The notes below the pieces were generated by a model. That model had not been told where the DNA came from. It was given only the letters and a program-made list of their open reading frames with translations, and did not search any database. The translations under genes were made by a program, and so were the position numbers. 64,000 nt of DNA from Microbulbifer aggregans (lineage in GTDB: Bacteria > Pseudomonadota > Gammaproteobacteria > Pseudomonadales > Cellvibrionaceae). The stretch lies in contig NZ_JAIVKK010000004.1 in the NCBI RefSeq assembly GCF_020524005.1, positions 372,001 to 436,000 of the forward strand, given 5' to 3'. Within the stretch, counting starts at the first letter, position 1, and every line of letters starts with the position of its first letter. Of this stretch, positions 14,783-23,689 are shown one piece after another.

Positions 14783-17302
14783 TCAGTGAATCAAAATCAT
14801 CGCACTGCCCATTGCCGCCGCACAGGTGGCTTTGACGGTCGTCGGTGTGCGCGATGCATCGCAGCCACTGCCGCAGGCAGTCATGGTATCAATCAGGCTG
14901 TTCAGTTCTGCACGCACGGCACTTTCATCCGGTGCGGACTGCAATTGGGCAGTGTGGCCACCCATGGCCACTGGCCAGGTAATTGCGCGGCCGAGCAGTT
15001 TGTCCAGCAACGGGTCGATAACCTGCGCGCGCTTGGCTGCGGAATCGAAAGCTGTGTCAGCGCTGGCTGAGAAATCAAAGCCGGGGAAATAACTGGCGCG
15101 TGCGCTGCTGTCGTCCACCAGCGTGCTGCAATACTTCACTGCCAGCTGGGTGATGCCCATCTGCTGTGCGGCTAGGAAGCCGCGTACATCGGAATCCACC
15201 GGCAGCTGCTGTTTCACTTTTTCCCAGGTCTCCACCACCGCTGGGTTTGTGCTTGCAACGCCGGTAGCGGCAGACAATGCGGCGTGGATCTGCTCGAAAC
15301 GGCGGATGCCGATGCGCGGTTGTGGGGCCAGGTCCGCTGGCGCCGCGGGGGCAACCGGCGTGGCTTCTACGCGCACGAATTCCTCGTTGCCCAGACGCTC
15401 AAAGGTGAGGAAGAATTCGTCAGCCGTGGGGCCTTTTTCCAGGGTGATAATGGTGCCCAGCGGGGAGAGTTTCTGGCCGGTTTCCGCGTTGTATTCAGTC
15501 GCGCTGACAACCGTGTCGAGTTTGGCCCAGGCCTGGCCAACGGCGGCTTCGCGGCCGTTGATACCGATGCGCATGCCTTTGATCACGACGCCATCGGGAG
15601 ATGCGCCTGCTTCCAGCGAGATAAATTTGGGTTCGCTGAACAGGTAGCCGTGGTTGTCGTACTGCTGCACTTCAAACATCACATAGCCCTGCGGCACGCC
15701 GGTCTGTTCCTCGACCTTGAACAGCAACAGGTATTTTTCACCCACACCTGCTTCATAGTTGGTGAGGATGTCGTCCTGGTTGAGGGCGCGGGAATGGATG
15801 GCCAGCAGGCGGATGGAACCCTGCCAAACGTGTTCGTTGGAAGCCTCGCTGCCGATCACCAGTGCATAGGTATCGTCCCAGGTGGAGAGCAGGCCGGCGT
15901 CGACCGGATCCGCGTCGCCGGTGTATTCACCGTTGACGTACAGTCGGCGCCCGTTGATCGGGTCGAAGGTTGCCACCACATGCTGCAGGGTCGCCTGCAC
16001 GCGCTCGGCCATGTCATCGGCAATCAGGGCCGGCATACCGTCGGCATCGGTGCTGGTGTCGTTGCGATTCTGGAAGGTGTAGTTGTACATCGCCTGGCCG
16101 AGGGTGAAGTTGCGGATATCGTTGCCAGCGGAGTAGCTGACGATCCGCGCCGGACCTTCCTGTACCACGTTGGCCGGGGCCACCCAGGCTTCAATGGTGT
16201 ATTCGCCGGTCGCACTCAGGGTGTCGAACAGTTTTTTACTGGTTGCTGTAGCGCCCTGGGCCTTGCCGCCTTTCAGCTGCAGTCCCCAGGAGCCGAGCCA
16301 TTCCACATCGCCGGAGAGCTGCAGGTCGATCGCCGGGTTTACACCGGAAGTGTCGTAGGCGGTATTGCCGCTGCCGGTTTTGAATTCATACAGAGCAATC
16401 GCATTATTCTCGATGCGCCCGCCACCGCTGGAGACAATACCGTCGGTGAGGTAAAGCGCTTTACTCAGTACCCACTCCGGATCGACTTCGGTCAGCGAGA
16501 TGCCATCGGCGAATTCACGAATGGCCGCGGCCATGGCATCGGCGTTGCTGGCGCAGTCGTTCCAGCAGTTGTGGAAGTCGTCTCCCAAACGCACCACAAA
16601 GCGGGAGTTTTCCGGGTTGTCGAGATCCATACGGGCCTTGGCGGCTTCGTAGGCTTTATCCACATCGCTGCTGGCGAAATAGGGCTGCTGGGCAGTGGCC
16701 GCGTCTTCGCTATGGCAGCTGGAGCAGTAGACTTCCAGCAGTGGATAAACCGTTGTGGCGAAACTGCCGCTGCTTTCCGGGAAGCTTTTGCTTGCACCGA
16801 CGGTGCGCTCGGTAGGCGCGGTGAGTTTGATGGTGCTCGCGACAGAACCGGCGGCGGCAGCCCACTCCTCAATGTAATTGGTGATGATTTCTGCACAGGC
16901 GTCGGCGCTCGACAGCCAGCAGTTATGGCCGCTGGCCACTTTGGTGACGAGGCGGGACTCCGCCGGTTCGCCCAGATTGACCAGCTCGCGGCCTTCGCCG
17001 TGGGCGAGGTTGATATCGTCCTTACGCACGAAGCGGGGGCTCTGGTTACCTTCGATATGACAGCTGCCGCAGCGGTTTTCCGCGGCGAGGTTGTCCCAGA
17101 TATAACGCTTGTAGTTCTGAACGTCTTCACTTTCCGGTGCCGGGCCTGAATAGGTGGCGTCACCGGGCGCGGGATTGGTGTTCGGCTGTTCTTCCGTTGC
17201 CTGGCCACTGCCGCCGCTACAGGCGGCAAGCAGGGTGGATGCGAGGAGGCCCGAAACGATCAGGCCCTTGCGAAGCAATGTTTGTGCGGTTATCTGTTTC
17301 AT
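14783..17302 (-). CDS. LamG-domain lipoprotein with two CxxCH modules
   Basis: 839 aa. Start ATG 17302 (GGGGGA 9 nt upstream) gives lipoprotein signal GLIVSGLLASTLLAAC. Two tandem homologous modules follow: the first has RCGSCH, then ESRLV and GHNCW; the second has YCSSCH, then NSRFVV and FHNCWNDC. Each thus has one c-type heme-attachment motif plus an HNCW motif that could offer a ligand. A LamG/concanavalin-like domain occupies about 300-510 (TASKKLFDTLSATGEYTIEA, ATFDPINGRRLYVNGEY). The C-terminal third is a beta-rich then helical tail without a known domain. The gene starts 4 bp after the upstream CxxCH protein. Likely a surface or periplasmic electron carrier with a binding domain. Confidence 0.85.
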   Translation of the reverse strand: MKQITAQTLLRKGLIVSGLLASTLLAACSGGSGQATEEQPNTNPAPGDATYSGPAPESEDVQNYKRYIWDNLAAENRCGSCHIEGNQSPRFVRKDDINLAHGEGRELVNLGEPAESRLVTKVASGHNCWLSSADACAEIITNYIEEWAAAAGSVASTIKLTAPTERTVGASKSFPESSGSFATTVYPLLEVYCSSCHSEDAATAQQPYFASSDVDKAYEAAKARMDLDNPENSRFVVRLGDDFHNCWNDCASNADAMAAAIREFADGISLTEVDPEWVLSKALYLTDGIVSSGGGRIENNAIALYEFKTGSGNTAYDTSGVNPAIDLQLSGDVEWLGSWGLQLKGGKAQGATATSKKLFDTLSATGEYTIEAWVAPANVVQEGPARIVSYSAGNDIRNFTLGQAMYNYTFQNRNDTSTDADGMPALIADDMAERVQATLQHVVATFDPINGRRLYVNGEYTGDADPVDAGLLSTWDDTYALVIGSEASNEHVWQGSIRLLAIHSRALNQDDILTNYEAGVGEKYLLLFKVEEQTGVPQGYVMFEVQQYDNHGYLFSEPKFISLEAGASPDGVVIKGMRIGINGREAAVGQAWAKLDTVVSATEYNAETGQKLSPLGTIITLEKGPTADEFFLTFERLGNEEFVRVEATPVAPAAPADLAPQPRIGIRRFEQIHAALSAATGVASTNPAVVETWEKVKQQLPVDSDVRGFLAAQQMGITQLAVKYCSTLVDDSSARASYFPGFDFSASADTAFDSAAKRAQVIDPLLDKLLGRAITWPVAMGGHTAQLQSAPDESAVRAELNSLIDTMTACGSGCDASRTPTTVKATCAAAMGSAMILIH

Positions 17303-17306
17303 TTTC

Positions 17307-18515
17307 TTATTCCCCCGCACAGTAAACCGCGGCATCCGCATACACCTGCTTCAGCTTGTAACCACCGCTGGTAAAGCTTTCGGTAATGCTATTGATGCGG
17401 TTGCGATCCTGGCTGTCTTCCGGTGTGCGCAGACAAACCTGTTCGAATACTTTGGTCACCTGGCACTGGGCAAAGGCCTGGCTGCTGGCCAGTTCACGGC
17501 CCAGTGACTTGGCTCCGCTACCGGAACCGGGCAGCGTGTCGTCCCAGCCCAGGTACATGTTCGGCCCCTCGCGCCAGTAGTTGTCCCACTTGTCATCGGG
17601 CATTACAAAGCCGTAAGGGAATGTAGCGCTGTTGATATGGTTTTTTGCCTTTACCCGGGTGCCGGTGGCGAGATCGGTCTCACCGGCACTGTTGTAGTCC
17701 AGGTAACCGTTTTCACCGGTGGGGTCGTTATCCACGTCGTAGATAAAGTCGTAATAGGCAAAGGCCTGGGCCATCGGGTCCATGCCGCTGTGGCAGCCGA
17801 TACAGTTGTTCTGGAAAACCCGGCTGTCACCACCGGGACTGCGGCTCACGTCCTGGCGGATGCGGTCTGGCGGGCGTGAGGTATCGTGTACCTGCTCCAT
17901 ATCCCGGCACAGGTGATTCATCAGGGTGAAACGGAACATGGCGCGGTTGGTGCCCGCATAGAAAAAGGATTTGGCTGCGCCGCGGCTGGTGATGATCCCG
18001 GCGGTAGCGTCGCTGGGGAGGCCGGTTACCGCAGACTGGGTTCTACGCTCCAGTGCGGTTTGCAACGGGTATCCACTGTTTTCCAGCTCGATATAGTGGT
18101 TGTTGTTGCTGTTGCTATACGAAGATTGAACCAGGCCACTGGCGCCGGTATACAGGATGTCTTCGAACAGTATTCCGCGGAAATCCTCGTCATCGCGCAC
18201 CATGCCGATAAAGGTTGCGGTGTAATCGTTGAGCGGGACAAAGTTGTCGCCATCACGATTGGTCCACGGCGCCGCGAGGTTTTTCAATGTGACGTTATAA
18301 AACGCATCATTGTCCATCGCCCGGTAGGCCGCTGCCTCGGGATTACCAGTGGCAATTTCCTCAGCCATGGCGGTGAGCACGGAGACACTGGGTTTTACAC
18401 CGGTGAGGCGGCTGTGAATCTGTGCGGCCTGCTCTTCCGGGCCGGCAAGTGCCGGCAGAGCAAAGCAGACTGACGCCGCGAGTAGCAGGCGCGCGACGGA
18501 CGATGACTTTTTCAT
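17307..18515 (-). CDS. Exported c-type cytochrome-like protein (DUF1588/DUF1585-like)
   Basis: 402 aa. Signal peptide SSSVARLLLAASVCFALPALA. One heme motif in NNCIGCHSGMDPMAQAFAYY, whose pattern (CxxCH, then MDP and an aromatic stretch) resembles DUF1588 of planctomycete-type cytochromes; the C-terminal FAQCQVTKVFEQVCLR resembles DUF1585. Other Cys residues (HLCRDME, CAGE) could form disulfides. It is the first gene of the minus arm, divergent from the 18757 gene across a 240-bp promoter region, and is followed 4 bp later by the LamG/CxxCH lipoprotein. Function unknown; redox role inferred. Confidence 0.8.
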   Translation of the reverse strand: MKKSSSVARLLLAASVCFALPALAGPEEQAAQIHSRLTGVKPSVSVLTAMAEEIATGNPEAAAYRAMDNDAFYNVTLKNLAAPWTNRDGDNFVPLNDYTATFIGMVRDDEDFRGILFEDILYTGASGLVQSSYSNSNNNHYIELENSGYPLQTALERRTQSAVTGLPSDATAGIITSRGAAKSFFYAGTNRAMFRFTLMNHLCRDMEQVHDTSRPPDRIRQDVSRSPGGDSRVFQNNCIGCHSGMDPMAQAFAYYDFIYDVDNDPTGENGYLDYNSAGETDLATGTRVKAKNHINSATFPYGFVMPDDKWDNYWREGPNMYLGWDDTLPGSGSGAKSLGRELASSQAFAQCQVTKVFEQVCLRTPEDSQDRNRINSITESFTSGGYKLKQVYADAAVYCAGE

Positions 18516-18756
18516 GACAATTATTGTGTAGTGAACGTACGTTGTAACTGGGCACCGATACTAAAGAAGGTTCAAAAATTCGCCAGCGGGAAAAATTTAA
18601 TACGTGTTCTGGTTGGCAAAAACAGTGTGCGCGCCTTGAGAGTACTGAGGGCAATCGCGAAAATCGAGCAAATAAATCTGGTAAATAGTCTGGCACGAAC
18701 GTCCAGCTTTCCCGCCATCGTCACGGTGAGTGGTTACTACGGAAGAGGAAACTCCC

Positions 18757-21447
18757 TTGAACAAATTGTGTACGCTGGCCCAATTGTCCGGCGGACTCAT
18801 CGCGCTGTTGCTATTGGGGGGCTGCTCCGGTGGCAGTGGTGAAGGCTCCGGTCTGGGCGGTGGCGACCAGGCAGAAGACCCGGTTGTGGTTGATTACCCG
18901 GTGGCTTATGTGCGCCGCAGCCTGCGTTTCGAAGACGACGGCGCGCTGGCGGGAGACAGCCTTTATGCACCTTCGGCATTTAATCCAGGCGCCGTGCTGG
19001 TGTTGCGCGACCGTGCTACCGCCAGCGCGCCCGAGCGCGTGCTGACCGAAGGCCTGTTTGTCAGTGACGAAGAAGCCGGCGTGGTGTTTGAAGGTGGCTA
19101 CGACGTAAAAGATCTCACTGTGTCCGCTGATGGCCAGTTGATGGCCTTCGCCATGCGCGCACCGGATATCGAAGGGCTGGATGACGACGAGCAGCCGAGC
19201 TGGAATATCTGGCTGTACGATTTTGAAGCCGCCGAGCTGAAGCGCGCGATTTCGTCCGACCTGACTGCGGAAGCGGGCGATGATATTGCGCCCGCTTTTT
19301 TGCCCGATGGCCGTATCGTATTCAGTTCCACCCGCCAGCGCCGTTCTCGCGCGCTGCTGCTCGATGACGACAAGCCCCAGTTCGGCGCGCTCGCGGAAAA
19401 CCTGCAGGAGCCGGCTTTCGTACTGCACGTGATGGAAGCGGACGGCACCGATATCCAGCAGATTTCCTATAACCAGAGCCACGACCTCTCGCCCACGGTA
19501 CTGTTCAGCGGCCGCATCCTGTTCAACCGCTGGGACAATATGGGCGGGCGCGACCGCTTGAGCCTGTACACCGTCAATCCCGACGGCACCGACCTGCAGT
19601 TCCACTACGGCTATCACAGCCAGGCCACCGGCATCAGTGCCACTGGCGAACCGGTTCCCGCCGCATTCAGCAAGCCGCAGCAAATGCCCGATGGCCGCAT
19701 CCTCGTCACCCTGCGCTCGCCGGAAGGGATTACCTACGGCGGTGACATGGTGTTGATCGATGCCGAGAATTTCACCGAAGCCTACAGCGAGCCGGAACAG
19801 GAAGGCGTGCTGCAGGGGCAGGCATCGCTCTCGGTCGACGAAGTGATCACCGACGGCGGATTGTCCCCGCACGGCTTGTTTGCCAATGCCTGGGCATTTC
19901 ACGACGGCACCAGCCGTCTTTTGGTCAGCTGGAGCGAATGCCGGGTGATCGAGCCGGACACCGAGCTTGCCCGTCCCTGTACTGACGAGTGGCTGGCGAC
20001 CGAGGGCATTATGCCGGCAGACCCTCTCTACGGCCTGTGGATCTACGACTATGTGGAGGGCACCCAGCGCCCGATCATCCAGCCGGTGGAAGGCGAGATG
20101 ATCAGCGAGGGCGTCACCGCCGACCCGCGGCCGGTGCCGGAATTTATTGCCGAGCCGATTCCCGGTGTGGATATCGATCGCGACCTGGTGCAGGAAGGTA
20201 TGGCAGTACTGGATATCCGCAGTGTCTACGACTTCGATGGCGAGCAGGTTGTGGATATCTCTGCATTGGCGGATCCGCTGCAAACCACTGCCGCCGAGCG
20301 CCCGGCACGTTTCCTGCGGGTGGTAAAGGCGGTGGGTATTCCCGATCGCGATACGCTGGATTTTGATAACGCCGCATTTGGCCGCAGCCGCGCACAGACC
20401 ATGCGCGAGATCATCGGTTACACGCCGATCCAGCCGGATGGCTCGGTGCGGGTAAAAGTACCGGCCGATATGCCGCTGGCCATTTCCGTGGTGGATGCCG
20501 ACGGTCGCCGTATCGTCGGCCGTCACAACAACTGGCTGCAGTTCCGCGCCGGCGAAGTGCGCCAGTGCCAGGGATGCCACAGTGCCGACAGCGAAGTGCC
20601 CCATGGCCGCACCGATAAACAGCCCGAGCCGGCCTGGGCCGGCGCGCCTACCAGCGGTGCCCCCTTCGCCAATACCGAAGAGGCGCTCAATGCCGAAATG
20701 GGTGAAACCATGGCCCAGCTGCTGGCCCGCATTGCCGGTGAAGCAGAGCTGGAAGGCGATATCCGTTTCAGCGACCTGTGGACCGACCCGGCGCTGCGTA
20801 CAAAAGATCCGAGTACCGAGCTGTTGATGAGCGAGCTGCTGACCCCGCAGCCCACCAGCCTTGCCTGCCAGAGTGCCTGGACACCGGATTGCCGCGCAGT
20901 GATTCACTATCCCGAACATATCCAGCCGATCTGGGACCTGCCGCGGGAAGTTACCGACGCGACCGGCGCAGTGATCGAGGACCGCACCTGTTCTACCTGC
21001 CACACCAATCGCGATGCAGCGGGTATGGCACAGGTGCCGCCGGGCCAGCTGGACCTGAGCGCAGAACAGTCGCCAGTGAACACCAACTTCAGTACGTCTT
21101 ATGTAGAGCTGGTATTCAGCAATCCGACCCAGGAGCTCAGTGAGGGTGCGGTACAGAACGTGCTGGTACAGGACACCGATGACAATGGCGAGCCGCTGTT
21201 CGAGACCGATGAAAATGGCGAGCTGATCCTGGATGCCGCCGGCAACCCGATACCTGTTATGGTTACCGTCGATATCGAGCAGATCATGAATATTGCCGGT
21301 GCCAACGCCAGCCGTTTCTTCAGCGTGTTTGCGCCCGGTGGCGCGCACGCCGGAGAACTCTCCGCGGCGGAACTGCGCCTGATTTCAGAGTGGCTGGATA
21401 TCGGCGCGCAGTATTACAACAACCCATTTGATGCACCGGTCAACTAA
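18757..21447 (+). CDS. Hydrazine-synthase-alpha-like propeller lipoprotein with two CxxCH motifs
   Basis: 896 aa. I start at TTG 18757 because GAGGAAA precedes it by about 8 nt and because the result is a perfect lipoprotein signal, NKLCTLAQLSGGLIALLLLG then Cys. Residues about 100-400 contain TolB/PD40-like blades (DLTVSADGQLMAFAMRAP, APAFLPDGRIVFSSTRQRR, LSPTVLFSGRILFNRWDNMG). The C-terminal third has two heme motifs, CQGCHSADSEVPHG and CSTCHTNRDAAGM, in the arrangement of HZS-alpha-related proteins found outside anammox bacteria. Real hydrazine synthesis is not implied. It opens the plus arm, divergent from the minus-arm cytochrome genes. Confidence 0.85.
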   Translation: MNKLCTLAQLSGGLIALLLLGGCSGGSGEGSGLGGGDQAEDPVVVDYPVAYVRRSLRFEDDGALAGDSLYAPSAFNPGAVLVLRDRATASAPERVLTEGLFVSDEEAGVVFEGGYDVKDLTVSADGQLMAFAMRAPDIEGLDDDEQPSWNIWLYDFEAAELKRAISSDLTAEAGDDIAPAFLPDGRIVFSSTRQRRSRALLLDDDKPQFGALAENLQEPAFVLHVMEADGTDIQQISYNQSHDLSPTVLFSGRILFNRWDNMGGRDRLSLYTVNPDGTDLQFHYGYHSQATGISATGEPVPAAFSKPQQMPDGRILVTLRSPEGITYGGDMVLIDAENFTEAYSEPEQEGVLQGQASLSVDEVITDGGLSPHGLFANAWAFHDGTSRLLVSWSECRVIEPDTELARPCTDEWLATEGIMPADPLYGLWIYDYVEGTQRPIIQPVEGEMISEGVTADPRPVPEFIAEPIPGVDIDRDLVQEGMAVLDIRSVYDFDGEQVVDISALADPLQTTAAERPARFLRVVKAVGIPDRDTLDFDNAAFGRSRAQTMREIIGYTPIQPDGSVRVKVPADMPLAISVVDADGRRIVGRHNNWLQFRAGEVRQCQGCHSADSEVPHGRTDKQPEPAWAGAPTSGAPFANTEEALNAEMGETMAQLLARIAGEAELEGDIRFSDLWTDPALRTKDPSTELLMSELLTPQPTSLACQSAWTPDCRAVIHYPEHIQPIWDLPREVTDATGAVIEDRTCSTCHTNRDAAGMAQVPPGQLDLSAEQSPVNTNFSTSYVELVFSNPTQELSEGAVQNVLVQDTDDNGEPLFETDENGELILDAAGNPIPVMVTVDIEQIMNIAGANASRFFSVFAPGGAHAGELSAAELRLISEWLDIGAQYYNNPFDAPVN

Positions 21448-21451
21448 GCAG

Positions 21452-22306
21452 ATGAAACGTCAGCCCGGCAAATTTTCAATTCGACAGGCATGCTGGCTGG
21501 CCGCGATGGCCGGCGTCATGCTGGCTCCCGTCGCCACGGCTGCGGAGCCCGCCGAAGATGAAGGCAATCTGCCAGTAACCGAAAGTTTTAGCGCGCGGCA
21601 ATTCTCGCAACAGGTCCCACAGGATCTGCCTGAGGACGCGGAGCAGGTTGTGGTGGGTTCTGAATTCCTCAACCTGTATACCGGTCCGGGCCGCGGCTAC
21701 GTGATCAGCAATGTCGTCGAATATGGAGAGTCGCTGTGGCTGCTCAAGCGCCGCACCGACTGGGTCAAGGTCATGACCCGCAAGGGCAAGACTGGCTGGG
21801 CCAAAATTTCCGACCTGGATGAGATATTCACCGCCGAAGGCGAACAGGTGGCCGTCCCTACGCCGGGCGTTGACGACTACCGCGAGCAGAACCTGCGCCT
21901 GGGGTTCGCTTATGGCGATTTTGCCGGTGCCAACTCCATGGGGGTGTCGCTGGGTTACCGCTTTACCCAGAACCTCTCCGCCGAAGTGCGCGCGGCGCAG
22001 ACCATCGGTGCCTATTCCGACAGCCAGACCTACCAGGTTGCCGTGGTACACCAGCCTTTCCCCCAATGGCGCCTGTCGCCCTACTTCCTGCTGGGAACGG
22101 GCATCAATATCACTTCCCCCAATGCCACCATCGTCGCCACGGAAGACCGCCAGGACACCGCGATGCTGACCGGTATTGGGGTTACGACTTATCTTTCCCG
22201 CCGCTTTGCCCTGCGCGCGGAAGTGGCCAATCACTACCTGCTGACCTCGCGGGAAAATAATCAGGAGATTGTCGAGTGGAAACTCGGGTTCGACGTATTT
22301 ATGTAA
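21452..22306 (+). CDS. SH3-domain outer-membrane beta-barrel protein
   Basis: 284 aa. Signal peptide (ACWLAAMAGVMLAPVATA). Bacterial SH3-like domain at about 70-130 (EFLNLYTGPGRGYVISNVVE ... KVMTRKGKTGWAKISDLDE), then a short linker and an eight-stranded-type barrel from about 145 (NLRLGFAYGDFAGANSMGVS, VAVVHQPFPQWRLSPYFLLG), ending with an aromatic (FDVFM). ATG 21428 upstream is also open, but 21452 lies just after the preceding stop. It overlaps the next gene by 31 bp. The SH3 module could bind peptidoglycan or a partner protein; the barrel places it in the outer membrane. Confidence 0.83.
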   Translation: MKRQPGKFSIRQACWLAAMAGVMLAPVATAAEPAEDEGNLPVTESFSARQFSQQVPQDLPEDAEQVVVGSEFLNLYTGPGRGYVISNVVEYGESLWLLKRRTDWVKVMTRKGKTGWAKISDLDEIFTAEGEQVAVPTPGVDDYREQNLRLGFAYGDFAGANSMGVSLGYRFTQNLSAEVRAAQTIGAYSDSQTYQVAVVHQPFPQWRLSPYFLLGTGINITSPNATIVATEDRQDTAMLTGIGVTTYLSRRFALRAEVANHYLLTSRENNQEIVEWKLGFDVFM

Positions 22307-22932
22307 AACTCGCCGGCCTGCTGCTCGCGGGCTCGCTGTCCTCTGGCGCACTGGCCCAGTACGACCAGGATATCGACGAAATTATTTCGCCGGACCTGGA
22401 GCGGCGGGAAATCCGCGAGGCGAAGATCGATAGCGAAGACTTCGAGTTCACTGCCTATCTCGGCGGCATCATGAGCGTGGAAGATTTCGGCTCCAACGCC
22501 CTGTATGGCGGCAGCCTCGCGTACCACATCAGCGAAGACTTCTTTATGGAAGCGGCCTACGGCCAGACCACGCTGGGGGAGTCCAGCTACGAGCGCCTCA
22601 GCGGCTCCGCGCCACTGCTCACCGATGAAGAGCGCGAGCTGTCCATGTACAACCTGTCGCTGGCCTGGAATTTCCTGCCCGGCGAAATCTTCGTGTTTGA
22701 CGACTGGGCACTCAACAGCAACCTGTACCTGATCGGTGGTATCGGCAATACCAGCTTTGCCGATGAAGAACACTTTACCTACAACGTCGGTGCCGGTGTG
22801 CGGGTGCTGGCACAGGACTGGCTGGCACTGCGCCTCGATGTGCGCGACCACATTTTTGAACACGAAATTTTTGGCGAGCCGCTGACGACCAACAACCTGT
22901 CGGCGCAGCTCGGTATTTCCATTTACTTCTGA
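22276..22932 (+). CDS. Outer-membrane beta-barrel protein (myxobacterial-type OMP family)
   Basis: 218 aa. GTG start at 22276 inside the previous gene, with AGGAG about 8 nt upstream, giving signal peptide VKLAGLLLAGSLSSGALA. An acidic N-terminal segment (DIDEIISPDLERREIREAKI) precedes barrel strands (FEFTAYLGGIMSVEDFG, GGSLAYHISEDFFMEAAYG), finishing in SIYF with a C-terminal Phe as usual for BamA substrates. It resembles the outer membrane beta-barrel domain family common in myxobacteria, whose members include gliding-complex barrels. Likely the outer-membrane end of the machine. Confidence 0.82.
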   Translation: METRVRRIYVKLAGLLLAGSLSSGALAQYDQDIDEIISPDLERREIREAKIDSEDFEFTAYLGGIMSVEDFGSNALYGGSLAYHISEDFFMEAAYGQTTLGESSYERLSGSAPLLTDEERELSMYNLSLAWNFLPGEIFVFDDWALNSNLYLIGGIGNTSFADEEHFTYNVGAGVRVLAQDWLALRLDVRDHIFEHEIFGEPLTTNNLSAQLGISIYF

Positions 22933-22969
22933 ATTGCGACCCTTACAAAAATAAAACCGGAGAAATCGA

Positions 22970-23455
22970 ATGCGTAAACTGATTGCCGCTCTCTGTGCTT
23001 CCGCCGCCCTGCTGGCCGGTACCCCGGCACTGGCCAAGGCACCCGCCAGCGACTTTACCCTGGCTTCCCTGAAAGACGGTAACCTGCGTCTCAGCGAACA
23101 GCGTGGCGAGGTGATCATGCTGAACTTCTGGGCCTCCTGGTGCGGTCCTTGCCGCGAAGAAATGCCGCTGCTGAATGACCTGCATGCGCGTTACGAATCC
23201 GTCGGCTTCAAGGTGTGGGGCGTAAATGTGGACGCTAACCGCGAAGACGCCCAGGCCATGCTGAAAAAAATCCCGGTGGAATTTCCGGTGTTGTTTGATG
23301 GGGAAAGCCAGGTGAGCCAGCTGTTTGGTGTCGAGGCCATGCCCAGCTCCGTGTTCATCGATCGCGATGGCAATGTGCGCTACGTGCACAGAGGCTACCG
23401 CAGTGGCGATGAAGCCGAGTACAAGAAAATCATCAAGGAACTGATCCGGGAATAA
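22970..23455 (+). CDS. TlpA/ResA-like periplasmic thioredoxin
   Basis: 161 aa. Signal peptide (LIAALCASAALLAGTPALA), then a TlpA-like thioredoxin fold with active site WASWCGPCREEMP and the cis-Pro segment VEAMPSSVFIDRDG. GGAG lies 8-10 nt before ATG 22970. TlpA/ResA proteins reduce disulfides outside the cytoplasm, often apocytochrome CxxCH cysteines before heme attachment. With five CxxCH motifs encoded in the same locus, that is the simplest role here. Next gene 3 bp downstream. Confidence 0.92.
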   Translation: MRKLIAALCASAALLAGTPALAKAPASDFTLASLKDGNLRLSEQRGEVIMLNFWASWCGPCREEMPLLNDLHARYESVGFKVWGVNVDANREDAQAMLKKIPVEFPVLFDGESQVSQLFGVEAMPSSVFIDRDGNVRYVHRGYRSGDEAEYKKIIKELIRE

Positions 23456-23458
23456 TCC

Positions 23459-23689
23459 ATGGCCAAGCGCGCGCTGTTACTTCTTCCACTGTTCCTGCTG
23501 CTGGGCGGCTGCGAAACCCTGATGCCGGAGCCCTGGGTAAAGCCCTACGAGCGGCATTACCTTGCGGATCCGATCATGAGCTTCGAGCGCGATCCGGTGG
23601 CGGCTGGGTATATGAATCACGTCTACGAAGCGCGTGAAGCCGCGCGTGGCGCGGAAGGTGGGTCAGGAGGCGGCTGTGGCTGCAATTGA
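23459..23689 (+). CDS. DUF4266 small lipoprotein
   Basis: 76 aa. Lipoprotein signal LLLLPLFLLLGGC, then WVKPYERHYLADPIMSFERD and a Gly-rich tail ending GGGCGCN, the DUF4266 pattern. DUF4266 genes typically sit immediately before DUF3570 genes and near apbE, as here. The codons of its glycine tail double as the ribosome-binding site and start of the next gene. Function unknown; the CxC end could bind metal or be a redox element. Confidence 0.88.
   Translation: MAKRALLLLPLFLLLGGCETLMPEPWVKPYERHYLADPIMSFERDPVAAGYMNHVYEAREAARGAEGGSGGGCGCN

Noticed and set aside
15284..17149. Long plus-strand frame (621 codons) opposite the LamG lipoprotein
   Set aside because: Antisense shadow of a gene with clear CxxCH and LamG features.
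17307..18515. A second possible flavinylation site, DILYTGASG, in the 402-aa cytochrome-like protein
   Set aside because: The Asp is four residues before the Thr rather than three, so it does not fit D-x-x-[ST]-G-A-[ST].
18534..18543. Palindrome AACGTACGTT between the divergent arms, as a possible operator
   Set aside because: Only 10 bp, no extended symmetry and no second copy; chance occurrence is likely.
18811..21348. Very long open frame (845 codons) on the minus strand opposite the HZS-alpha-like gene
   Set aside because: It is a GC-rich antisense shadow: the plus strand has a lipobox, propeller blades and heme motifs, while this frame shows no domain or signal sequence.
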